Assembly (NCBI RefSeq): GCF_002081715.1
Contig: NZ_MUKP01000008.1
Coordinates: forward strand, 62,001-126,000
Reading direction: 5' to 3'
Origin: Nocardia donostiensis
GTDB lineage: Bacteria > Actinomycetota > Actinomycetes > Mycobacteriales > Mycobacteriaceae
DNA length: 64,000 bases
The notes beneath the pieces were generated by a model. The model was not told the origin of the DNA and did not search any database. It worked only from the letters and a program-made list of their open reading frames with translations. A program made the position numbers and the translations under genes. Numbering within the stretch: the first letter of the stretch is position 1; each line of letters begins with the position of its first letter. Of this stretch, positions 8,569-16,800 are shown one piece after another.

Positions 8569-9179
8569 GGCTGCTCCCGGGTTTCGGTGAATTCGGTGTC
8601 GAGGATGCGTTCGAGGAGTTCGAGCAGGGCGTCGCGATGCGACTCCAGGTCGAGGTCGGGGCGCTCAGCGTAGTGTTCGTGCAGTTCCCGCAGCATGCCA
8701 AGGATTGCGACGGCAGTGAACTCCGCGTCGCGTACGGCGAATTCGCCCGCGCCGGTGCCCGCGGCCAGCAGCTCGCACAGCACCGGGTGCAGTCGCGTGC
8801 CGACCTGGTCGACGACCCGATGGTGCATATCGCGGAACTGGTCGCCGTGCAGGGTCGACATCACGGCGGGGACGGTATCTGCCCGGGTAAGCGTGTAGTT
8901 GTAGTCGATATAGGCGAGCAGCCGGGCGCGGGGCGAAACCGAGATATCGCCGAGGATGTCCAGGTAGCCAGCACATATCCGTTCCGCCAGCGCGGCGATC
9001 ACCTCGGTGAACACGTGTTCTTTGGAGGTGAAGTGGTGGTAGAAGCAGCCTTTCGCCACCCCCAGCTCCCTGGTGATGGATTCGACAGTGGTCCGGTCGT
9101 ATCCCTTGTCGGCAAAGGTGCGCAAGGCCGCGTCGATGATCTCCGCCTTGCGGACCTCGGGCTTCTTCACTTGTCGCAT
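8565..9179 (-). CDS. TetR/AcrR-family transcriptional regulator
   Basis: 204 residues. The N-terminal helix-turn-helix reads AALRTFADKGYDRTTVESI...GVAKGCFYHHFTSKEHVF, the standard TetR signature, followed by a helical ligand domain. The ATG at 9179 has GGAGGAGGT seven bases upstream; an upstream GTG-type start at 9230 would put the operator inside the gene. It heads an apparent operon with the hydrolase and perhaps the NDH-2, SDR and gluconokinase genes. A perfect inverted repeat at 9210-9224 is its likely autoregulatory operator. Confidence 0.9.
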   Translation of the reverse strand: MRQVKKPEVRKAEIIDAALRTFADKGYDRTTVESITRELGVAKGCFYHHFTSKEHVFTEVIAALAERICAGYLDILGDISVSPRARLLAYIDYNYTLTRADTVPAVMSTLHGDQFRDMHHRVVDQVGTRLHPVLCELLAAGTGAGEFAVRDAEFTAVAILGMLRELHEHYAERPDLDLESHRDALLELLERILDTEFTETREQP

Positions 9180-9209
9180 GTGCGGTACCTCCTCCACACT
9201 CAAGTTAAC

Positions 9210-9224
9210 GACCGACGGTCGGTC
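9210..9224. promoter_or_regulatory. Probable TetR operator
   Basis: Perfect palindrome GACCGAC-G-GTCGGTC (seven-base arms, one-base centre) 31 bases upstream of the TetR start and its ribosome site, the position expected for autorepression. Confidence 0.65.
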
Positions 9225-9497
9225 GGTCAAAGCAGTGAAGTCGGCGACACGAGGGCAACCGCCTCGGTACCACCACGACGAGCACCGTCGCGGGAGTGGC
9301 GATGAGACAGAGGCCGGACACTCTGAAGGAAGGCAGGTCAGTGCCGGGGGCCGATGCGCTACCAGGAGACGAACGCCAGTTGCCCGCCCGTACCGGCATA
9401 GGCCGATGAGCAGGGGCGGAGACCGGCGCAGACGCGCATATCAGCAAGTTCGCGGCAAAGAACCGGCACAGGTGGGAACGCCTCGGCAGCCAGGCGG

Positions 9498-10394
9498 TCA
9501 GTTCTCCTCGTCGGAAAGCTCGCTGAGCACCTTCCGCAGGAAATCGCGGCTCTCCCCCGGTGTCAGCGACTGCACGCTGAGTTTGTTCATCACCGTCATG
9601 TACAGCTCGACGTCCTGTTTCTTTTCCAGGTAGTACGAACTGGTCAGCTGTTCGAGGTAGACCACGTCGGACAGTTCCGGCTCCGGGAAACGCAAGATGC
9701 TGAACGATCCGCTAGCCGCAGGATGCCCGCCCACCTCGTACGGCAGCACCTGGATCTTGACGTTCGGCTTCTCCGACACCTCGAGCAGATGCTCGATCTG
9801 GGCTCGCAGCACCGGGACACCGCCTACCGGGCGGCGCAACATGTTCTCGTCCAGCACCGCCCACAGCGTCGGCGGTGCGGACCGGGACAGGATGTCCTGC
9901 CTGCGGAGGCGTATGGTGACCCGGCGTTCCATCTCGTCATCGTTGCCCAGCATGATCACCGAGCGGGCGTAATCCCTGGTCTGCAGCAGGCCGGGAACGA
10001 ACTGGGCTTCGTAGGTGCGGATGGTGGTCGCGGCCTGTTCGAGGCCGATATAGGTTTCGAACCATGTCGGCAGCAGATCGTTGTACGGCTGCCACCAGCC
10101 GGATTCGTTCGCCCGGCGCATCAGTTGCAGGTAGGTGTCCAGGGTCGCCTCGTCCCGCACGCCGTACAGATCGAGCAGATCACGCAGATCCCGTTCCTTG
10201 AAGCCGGTGCGACCCAGCTCCAGCCGGCTGATCTTGGCATGCGAGCCCCTGATGTGTTCGCCCGCCGCTTCCCGGCTGATCCCACAACCTTCGCGCAGCT
10301 GCCGCAGCCTGCTTCCGAGCGCGATCCGCAGCACGGTCGGCCCACGTTCGGCTGCCGCTTCCGGGTTGTCGCTGTTTCCCTGCTCGTTGCTCAT
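9498..10394 (-). CDS. XRE-type helix-turn-helix regulator with DUF5753 domain
   Basis: 298 residues. The HTH is near residues 25-75 (LGSRLRQLREGCGISREAAGEHI, then HAKISRLELGR). The remainder is the DUF5753 ligand-like domain, with the characteristic strings ESGWWQPYNDLLPTWFETYIGLEQ, FVPGLLQTRDYA, RRQDILSR and LPYEVGGHPA. Such proteins occur by the dozen in Streptomyces and Nocardia and usually sit beside a small DUF397 partner gene. I find no DUF397 reading frame on either side. The start at MSNEQGNSDN is chosen over a longer open frame because AGAGGCGG precedes it. Confidence 0.9.
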   Translation of the reverse strand: MSNEQGNSDNPEAAAERGPTVLRIALGSRLRQLREGCGISREAAGEHIRGSHAKISRLELGRTGFKERDLRDLLDLYGVRDEATLDTYLQLMRRANESGWWQPYNDLLPTWFETYIGLEQAATTIRTYEAQFVPGLLQTRDYARSVIMLGNDDEMERRVTIRLRRQDILSRSAPPTLWAVLDENMLRRPVGGVPVLRAQIEHLLEVSEKPNVKIQVLPYEVGGHPAASGSFSILRFPEPELSDVVYLEQLTSSYYLEKKQDVELYMTVMNKLSVQSLTPGESRDFLRKVLSELSDEEN

Positions 10395-10478
10395 GGACCG
10401 CCTCTGGCCGGTTGAGGATGTACTCGCGGGGTGCCCGCCCTGCCGCCAACCACTCCGCATCAGGCGGAGATCCTACTC

Positions 10479-10501
10479 GTTCGACTACGAAACAATCGAA
10501 C
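10479..10501. promoter_or_regulatory. Inverted repeat upstream of the XRE gene, possible operator
   Basis: GTTCGA and TCGAAC arms separated by 11 bases, about 85 bases before the XRE start in an AT-richer intergenic stretch. A second palindrome, CTAGCGCTAG, lies at 10537-10546. Autoregulation is inferred. Confidence 0.35.
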
Positions 10502-10753
10502 GCTGACAATTGGCTCATAGGTACTTCGCAGCTGCCCTAGCGCTAGTTACATTTCGCATTTTTCATTGCGAATCGCTCAGCGTCACCCCAGGATAACCCG
10601 CTGTTCGCAGCATATCGGCACCGCGCCGTGGCTACACTCGCCCATACAGTGGCCGGACCCAACGGCCAGGTGATAGGAGATGGCAGCACAGGCGAACTCG
10701 TTCGTGACCACAGTGGCCGACTCCTCGAACCTCGAATCGCGATGGAGAACGCT

Positions 10754-11221
10754 ATGACTGTGGACGATTCACCGATCACCGGCGCGGCGGTGCGAGCCAA
10801 GCTCGCCGGTATCCTCACCTTCACCACCATCGATCTTGCCACGTCCAAAGACGGGATCAACTGGTGCTCCAACGCGTTCTTCGCCCAACTGGACGATGAC
10901 GACCCGTTTCTGCTCACCCTGATCCTGGAGAACCGGGGGCGCACCCTCGATCAGCTCCGGGCGAACCCGAACGTGGGCTTCAAAGTGGTTCCCGGAGGGT
11001 TTCTCCAGCCGTTCGCCCAAGGGCTCGGCACCGTGACCGTACGCGCACCACAGGACCGGGCGGAAACCTTCCAGGCGTTGCGGAACAAGGAACCGCAGAT
11101 CGAGCCGTTCCTGGCTACTCCGGTGGAAGCACTGACCGTGGACGTGCAATGGTGGCGGGTCACCGATGTTCAGAGGGGTTGGCTACCCGGGCAGGTGCTG
11201 AAGCGAGAAGCCCAGCCCTGA
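10754..11221 (+). CDS. Pyridoxamine 5'-phosphate oxidase (split-barrel) family protein
   Basis: 155 residues. The sequence (ITGAAVRAKLAGILTFTTID, SKDGINWCSNAFF, GFKVVPGGFLQPFAQGLGTVTV) looks like a small FMN/F420-binding split beta-barrel protein of the PPOX/general-stress class, but no single motif fixes the cofactor. The ATG at 10754 has GGAG six bases upstream; longer in-frame starts lack a ribosome site. It is divergent from the XRE gene. Function is not assignable beyond flavin or deazaflavin binding, and even the family is moderately sure. Confidence 0.6.
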   Translation: MTVDDSPITGAAVRAKLAGILTFTTIDLATSKDGINWCSNAFFAQLDDDDPFLLTLILENRGRTLDQLRANPNVGFKVVPGGFLQPFAQGLGTVTVRAPQDRAETFQALRNKEPQIEPFLATPVEALTVDVQWWRVTDVQRGWLPGQVLKREAQP

Positions 11222-11455
11222 GCCTGGTTTCAGGCAGTTACAGCAACGATGGGTAACGGACAGGCGTCGAGCGCTGCCGAGCGCCACGCGGTTCGTCTAC
11301 TGTGTGCACGACAGCTCGTTGTCCGCTTCGGATCGTCGCAACGAATTCGATGGTGGCCGAAGGTGTTAGCGGCCGAAGGTGATGGCGGCAGAACCGATGC
11401 GACTACCCGAGGCGGGCCGAACGGTGTTGTTTCCGAACGTCAGAGAGAGGTTTTC

Positions 11456-12337
11456 ATGTCCGAATCCGCACCGCAGACCGGTGTTCGTGCCCCGGTAGGC
11501 GTGGACACCAGCCGCGCGAGCATCGCTCGCGTGTACGACGCCAGTCTCGGTGGCAAAGACAATTACGACGTCGACCGGGCAGCGCTCGGACAGATCCTCG
11601 AAGTCGCGCCCCGCCAAGGCGATGTGTCGCTGATGAACCGCCGCTGGTTACACCGGGTCATCCGTTATCTGGCGGGCACGGTCGGCATCGACCAGTTTCT
11701 CGACATCGGCGCCGGCCTGCCCACGGTCGGCAACACCCACGAGATCGCCCAACAGCAGAACCCGGAAGCGGTTGTGGTGTATGTCGACAACGACCCGGTC
11801 TGCAACGCCCACGGCCGCGTCCTGCTCGAACAAAACGACTACACCCATTTCGTTCCCGCGGACCTGACCCAACCCGACACCCTGCTCGACAGTCCCGATA
11901 TCGTCAAACACCTCGACATGAGCCGACCACTCGGGCTCATCCTGTGCGGCATCCTGCACCACGTCGACGACGATCTGGACCCGGCCGCCATCATGCGCCG
12001 CTACATCGACAAACTGCCCGGCGGCTCCTACGTCGCGATCACCCATTTCTGGGACCCCGACGACGGTACGGAACTGCACGACCTGGCGATCGAACTGCAA
12101 CGCCGTTTCACCCAGATGGGGCTGGGCTCGGGCTGGTACCGCACCCGCGAACAGATCGCCGAATACTTCGGCGACCTCGAACTGCTCGAACCCGGCCTGG
12201 TCGAACTCGAGGACTGGTGGCCTGCGGGCCCGCCGGTGCGCCCGCGGCTGCCCGAGGAGCGGGTGATGCTCGGTGGCGTCGGTTACAAGCCGCACGGCAA
12301 CGTGACACCGCTGCGCCGATCCACCAACAGAGAATGA
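11456..12337 (+). CDS. SAM-dependent methyltransferase, DUF574 (S-adenosyl methyltransferase) family
   Basis: 293 residues. It begins with the hallmark GVDTSRASIARVYDASLGGKDNYDVDR and LMNRRWLHRVIRYL segments of the DUF574 family. The SAM site follows as FLDIGAGLPTVGNTHEIA, with the acidic VYVDNDP strand end and GILHHVDD. These proteins are expanded in Streptomyces and Nocardia, and their substrates are unknown. The ATG at 11456 follows GAGAGAGG. A terminator-like hairpin begins seven bases after the stop codon. Confidence 0.92.
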   Translation: MSESAPQTGVRAPVGVDTSRASIARVYDASLGGKDNYDVDRAALGQILEVAPRQGDVSLMNRRWLHRVIRYLAGTVGIDQFLDIGAGLPTVGNTHEIAQQQNPEAVVVYVDNDPVCNAHGRVLLEQNDYTHFVPADLTQPDTLLDSPDIVKHLDMSRPLGLILCGILHHVDDDLDPAAIMRRYIDKLPGGSYVAITHFWDPDDGTELHDLAIELQRRFTQMGLGSGWYRTREQIAEYFGDLELLEPGLVELEDWWPAGPPVRPRLPEERVMLGGVGYKPHGNVTPLRRSTNRE

Positions 12338-12343
12338 CCCTCC

Positions 12344-12371
12344 GGCCGGGCCGAGTCCTCTCGTCCCGGCC
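12344..12371 (+). terminator. Hairpin terminator after the DUF574 gene
   Basis: GGCCGGGCCGAG pairs with CTCGTCCCGGCC (one mismatch) around a four-base TCCT loop, seven bases after the stop codon. No T tract follows, which is normal in this GC range. Confidence 0.55.
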
Positions 12372-12558
12372 CTTCCGGCTTCCGGCAGCCTCCCTTCGTC
12401 CGGGTCCGCCGCCAGGCCCCGGCCCCGATCGAGCGCACGCCGAACCCTGACTGTCTCTGCCGAGGTAGGCTCGCAGCTACCGAACCACCGCGCCGCCGCC
12501 ACATGGCCGGATATCGAGCCTTCCGTTTCGCCGGGGCATAGCGGGGCAACCGATCAGC

Positions 12559-12861
12559 ATGAACACCGATGATCGGACTGGCGCAACGCCCGGCTCGTCG
12601 CCGGGGCACGGCGCGAGCGGCCCACACCTACAGGTCACGGCGGACGATCTGCGTCGGTTGCTCGCCGCGAACGTACCGCATGCATGCCTGGTGCTCGAAC
12701 AGGGCAGTATCCGGCTCACCGAGGTCACCGACGAGCCGCAGGGGCTGCTGGTGATCACCCGCGACGAGCTGACGAACCGGCTCGGCACCGCGTTCGACAA
12801 CACCCAGCTGGCCGAACAGGTCGCCGAACTGAACAACGAGATCCGCCTACAGGGCGCGTGA
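12559..12861 (+). CDS. Small hypothetical protein
   Basis: 100 residues, family not recognised. A flexible Gly/Ser/Pro-rich N-terminus (about 22 residues) leads into a folded-looking core (LRRLLAANVPHACLVLEQGSIRLTEV). The C-terminus (LAEQVAELNNEIRLQG) looks like a short amphipathic or coiled-coil helix. It is acidic, with no signal peptide or membrane segment. The ATG lacks a strong ribosome site. It follows the DUF574 gene after a hairpin, so it is probably a separate transcript. Confidence 0.55.
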   Translation: MNTDDRTGATPGSSPGHGASGPHLQVTADDLRRLLAANVPHACLVLEQGSIRLTEVTDEPQGLLVITRDELTNRLGTAFDNTQLAEQVAELNNEIRLQGA

Positions 12862-13020
12862 AAGAACCTGTACCACAGCGTGGGACGCCCGCGGCCTGAC
12901 GACGAACTTCCGCGCGCCCCTGCGCTCGGCGCCGTGCCGCTGCCGCAACGATCGACAAAGCTGAAGGTGGCGGGCACGACCAACGCAACCGTACGGCCCT
13001 ACACATGCCCTTATCTCGCC

Positions 13021-13275
13021 GCCTACTCGCACAACCGGAGCGAATGCAGAGACACGTCCGGAGCGCACAACCGCAGCGAATAAGGGAAGCACGCCTAAGT
13101 GCACAATCGCAGCGGATGCCGGGGCACGTCCGCAGCGGATGCAGAGGTATACCTAAAGCGCGCAGCCGCAGTAGCGGGTACGGAGGCACGCTCGCAGCAG
13201 GCAGACCGACCACAGGCGTACGAACCTGGAAGTACGCATAAATGCACACGGCCGCAGCGAAGGCGGAGGTACGCC
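13021..13275. repeat. Degenerate tandem repeat, about 35-base period
   Basis: About seven imperfect copies of a unit built on CGCAGCGGATGCAGAGGCAC followed by GCCTAA and GCACAA. Core copies start near 13036, 13071, 13108, 13130, 13165, 13192 and 13252, so the spacing is mostly 35-37 bases with one 22- and one 60-base interval. It fills the gap between the small gene ending at 12861 and the lsr2 stop at 13275, and lies downstream of both. The frames are not coding-like. The rest of the gap, 12862-13020, shows nothing. Confidence 0.7.
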
Positions 13276-13601
13276 TAGGCAGTGGCGCGACGGTAGGCGG
13301 CGGCGACACTGGCGGGGATGCGGCCCCGCTGCGATACCTCGTGCCCGTTGCGTCGTGCCCACTCCCGGATCACCATGGCGGGCACCTCATTCGGCGACTT
13401 CTCCCGTTTGGTGCGCCGAGCGCGACCGACCTTGCGAGCGAATGGTGTCCACTTACCGAAGACTGCGCGCAACTCCCCCGCGTTGGCTTCGGACAAGTCG
13501 ATCTCGTACGTCACTCCCTCTAGTGCGAAAGAAACCGTCTCGACGGCCGGAGACTCACCGTCGAGGTCATCGATCACACTGATGACGACCTTGCGCGCCA
13601 T
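13275..13601 (-). CDS. lsr2: Lsr2-family nucleoid-associated DNA-bridging protein
   Basis: 108 residues, the usual length. The N-terminal dimerisation domain reads MARKVVISVIDDLDG and VSFALEGVTYEIDLSEANA. The C-terminal AT-hook-like DNA-binding domain has the WARRNGHEVSQRGRIPASVAAAY motif, in which RGR enters the minor groove. Lsr2 silences AT-rich and foreign DNA in mycolic-acid actinomycetes. The ATG is set by GGAGGGAG seven bases upstream; an open frame upstream has no homology. Nocardiae often carry several Lsr2 paralogs, so this may not be the main copy. Confidence 0.95.
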   Translation of the reverse strand: MARKVVISVIDDLDGESPAVETVSFALEGVTYEIDLSEANAGELRAVFGKWTPFARKVGRARRTKREKSPNEVPAMVIREWARRNGHEVSQRGRIPASVAAAYRRATA

Positions 13602-13818
13602 GGGTTTGCTCCCTCCGATCCCCAAATGACTTGTCACACCTGACTTCACTACCGCAGACAGCCGCGGGAACCCGGAGCCAGCCCACAGCTCCGGCACAGC
13701 GATAATGTCCGGGGAGCTGTGAGCATACAGGGGCACGCCGGGGCGTTCCGCGGGGGTCGCGCCCCGGCGGTCACCGGGGGTACGCCGGGTGCTGCGGGTG
13801 CGTGCTGTACCGGCGCTG

Positions 13819-16800
13819 TCAGGTCTGCTCGCTGCCGTTCCCTGCGGCCGCGGAGGCAAGCTCGGGCAGATGCGGGGCGGGCAGCGCGGGCGGTTCCTGT
13901 GCGCCTTCGGGTTCGGGTTCCGTGGTGGGCAGCGCCAACGCGGGCGGTTCCTGTGGGCCCTCGGGTGATGCGGTGGGCAGCAGACGCGGCAGCAGTGTCG
14001 AGCCCGCGGTGGCGGCGGCGGCCGCGGTCGTCGCGACAGTCCATCCGACGGGTCCCAAAGGCGTGCAACCGAAGTAGGTGCCGAGCCCGGGGGTCATCAC
14101 CACGACACCGAGCACCGCACCGCTGGCCGCGGTGGTCAACCACACCAGCGGGCTGCGGTAACCGGCGATCAGTGTCTGACCGAGCTGGGTGCCGATCAAC
14201 GCGACCAGCCCGATGGTGTCGGCGCGGCGCCGGGTACCGGTGTAGCGGCCGAAGGTCCACGCGGCGGAAGCACCGGTGGCCGTTGCGATTCCACGTATGG
14301 CGATGGTGCGCAGCAGATCGCCGCCGAGCTGTGCAGGCGGAATCTCGGCGAGCTGGGCGGCGCGCTGTTCCACCCATTCCGGGGTGTCGTCGGGTTCGGG
14401 GCGTTCGCCGTCTTCGGCCAACGCCAATGCCAGCGCGGGGAACATATCGGTGAGCATGTTGACCAGCAGGAACTGCCTGGTCCCCAACGGCGCCCGGCCG
14501 CTGACCCCGGTTCCGAACAGGGTGAACGCCACCTCGCCCGCGTTACCGCCCACCAGCACCGCGACCGCGTCGGCGATACGCTGCCACATGCTGCGGCCTT
14601 CGACGAGCGCGTGCAGCAGCGCCCGTGGGTCGGGTTCGGTGAGCACCAGATCGGCGGCGTTGCGGGCGGCGGCGGAACCATGTGCGGCGATACCGATTCC
14701 GATATCGGCGGTGCGGATCGCGGCCGCATCGTTGCTGCCGTCGCCGGTCATCCCGACGACATGGCCGCAGCGGCGCAGCGCCGACACGATGCGCACCTTC
14801 TGCTCCGGGCCGACACGGGCGAAAACAGTGCTGCGTTCGATCAGTGCGGTCTGTTCGGTCTCGTCGAGCCGGTCCAGGTCCGCTCCGGTGGTGACCGTGC
14901 CGACAGTGATCCCGAGCTGCCTGGCGACGGCGGCTGCGGTGATGGGGTGGTCACCGGTGATCATCCGGACGGTGACACCGTTGTCCTGCAACGCCCGGAC
15001 CAGGAACGGTGTCTGCGGGCGCGGGGTGTCGGCGATACCGAGGAATCCGAGCAGGGTCAGCTCCTCGACCACGTCCTCGACGTCCTCGGGCCGAGCGGAC
15101 AGATCGCGCCGCGCCACGACAAGCACGCGGAGCCCTTGCTGGGCAAGGTCTTCCACCACACTCTGGGCGCGTTGACGCAAGTTCGGCGACAGCGCCCGGT
15201 CTCGTTTCTCGGCCGTGCGCACCCGGCTGCATTTGGGCAGCACCACTTCCGGCGCTCCCTTGACCATCAGCCGCAGTCGGCGCGCGGTGTGCCCGTATGC
15301 GGCCGCGTAGCCGCGGTTGGATTCGAAGGGGATCTCGTCGATGGGATTCCAGTTCGCGTCTTCGCCGTACAGCTCGGCGGCGTCGAGCACCGCGCGGTCG
15401 GTGGCGTGCAGCACCGGCCCGTCCTCCGGGTCCGGGCAGGCACGCGCCGCGGCGCGCAGCAGCCTTCGGGCATCCTCGGTGTCGGCGTCGGGCCGCCACT
15501 GCTGGTCCAGGTCGGCGAGTGCGGTCAGCCGCAGCCGTCCCTCGGTCAGGGTGCCGGTTTTGTCGAAGCAGAGTGTGTCGACACGGCCGAGAGCTTCTAC
15601 CGCCCGGTTGGCGCGCACCAGCACGCCGTAGCGGGACAGCCGCCGCGCGGCGGCCAGCTGAGCTACGGTGGCGACCAGCGGAAGCCCTTCCGGCACGGCG
15701 GCGACCGCGACCCCGACACCGTCTGCGATGGCTGCGCGCAGGGTGCGTCCGCGCAGCGCGCCGAGCGCGGTGACGATGGCTCCGCCGGACAGGGTCAACG
15801 GTAACGCGCGCTCGGTCAACGCCCGCAGCTGAGCCTGCACACCGCCTTTGTCCGGCGGTACCGCGCCCGCGGTGGCACGGCCTGCCTCGGTGTCGGCGCC
15901 GACGGCGACGACCACGGCCATTGCCGACCCACTGACCACGGTGCTGCCCTCGAACACCATGCAGGCGCGTTCCCCCAGGGCGGCACCAGGGGTCGGCTCG
16001 ACCCGTTTATCGACGGTGACCGATTCGCCGGTGAGCCCCGATTCGTCCATCTCCAGATCGTCGACCTGCAGCAGGCGGGCATCGGCGGGGACCACCTCGC
16101 CCGCCCGGACGACGAAGATATCGCCGACGGCCAGACGATCGGCGGGCAATGTGGTTTCCGGTGGATCGTCGTGGTCCCGGTCGGCGCGGTCGAGCACCCG
16201 GCAGGTGAGCTTCTCGCCTTCGATCAGTTCGCGTAGTTCGCTTTCCGCGGCTTGGCGTTGGCGGGCGGAGATCATCGCATTCACGGTGAGCACCGACGAC
16301 AGCAACACCGCGTCCGAGGGGGAACCGAGGATCGCCGTCGCGGCCGCGCCGACACCCAGGATCGGAGTCAGTGGGTCGGCCAGTTCGCGGCGCATATGGC
16401 CGAGAAACGACACCAGCGGAGACACGGCGTCGATCATGCTGCGGTGTTGCCCGTTCACCGCGGCGGCGCGTTCATCGATGTCGGGTGGTTGCGGCAGCCG
16501 GTCCAGCACTTCGTCGGGTTCCAGGGCGTGCCAGGGCAGCAGCGGCGCGAGCACTTCCGGTGGGCGGGTTCCCGCGGCGCGGATACCGGTGATCGCTCCG
16601 TTGCACAGGCCGGCGAAATTCGCGGCGACCATCGGGGCGGTCCGCGATCGGGTCTGCGGTGCGGCCGCGAGCAGCAGTCCGGTCAGGGTGCACGCCGACA
16701 GCGCCAGGGTCCGGCCGCGTTCGCTGACCTGCCGGGCGGGGCCGACCGCGGTCAGTACCCGTTGCACCTGTATCAGGTTGCGGCACAGCGCGTCTGCCGA

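Noticed and set aside
10680..10757. 25-codon leader frame (MAAQANSFVTT...) whose stop overlaps the start of the PPOX-like gene
   Set aside because: AGGAG touches its start codon with no spacing, so translation is unlikely.
13021..13275. Tandem repeat as a CRISPR array
   Set aside because: Copies are diverged, adjoin each other with no unique spacers of even length, and no cas genes are seen.
14611..15804. 397-codon open frame inside ctpI on the other strand
   Set aside because: Shadow; no ribosome site and the composition mirrors ctpI codons.
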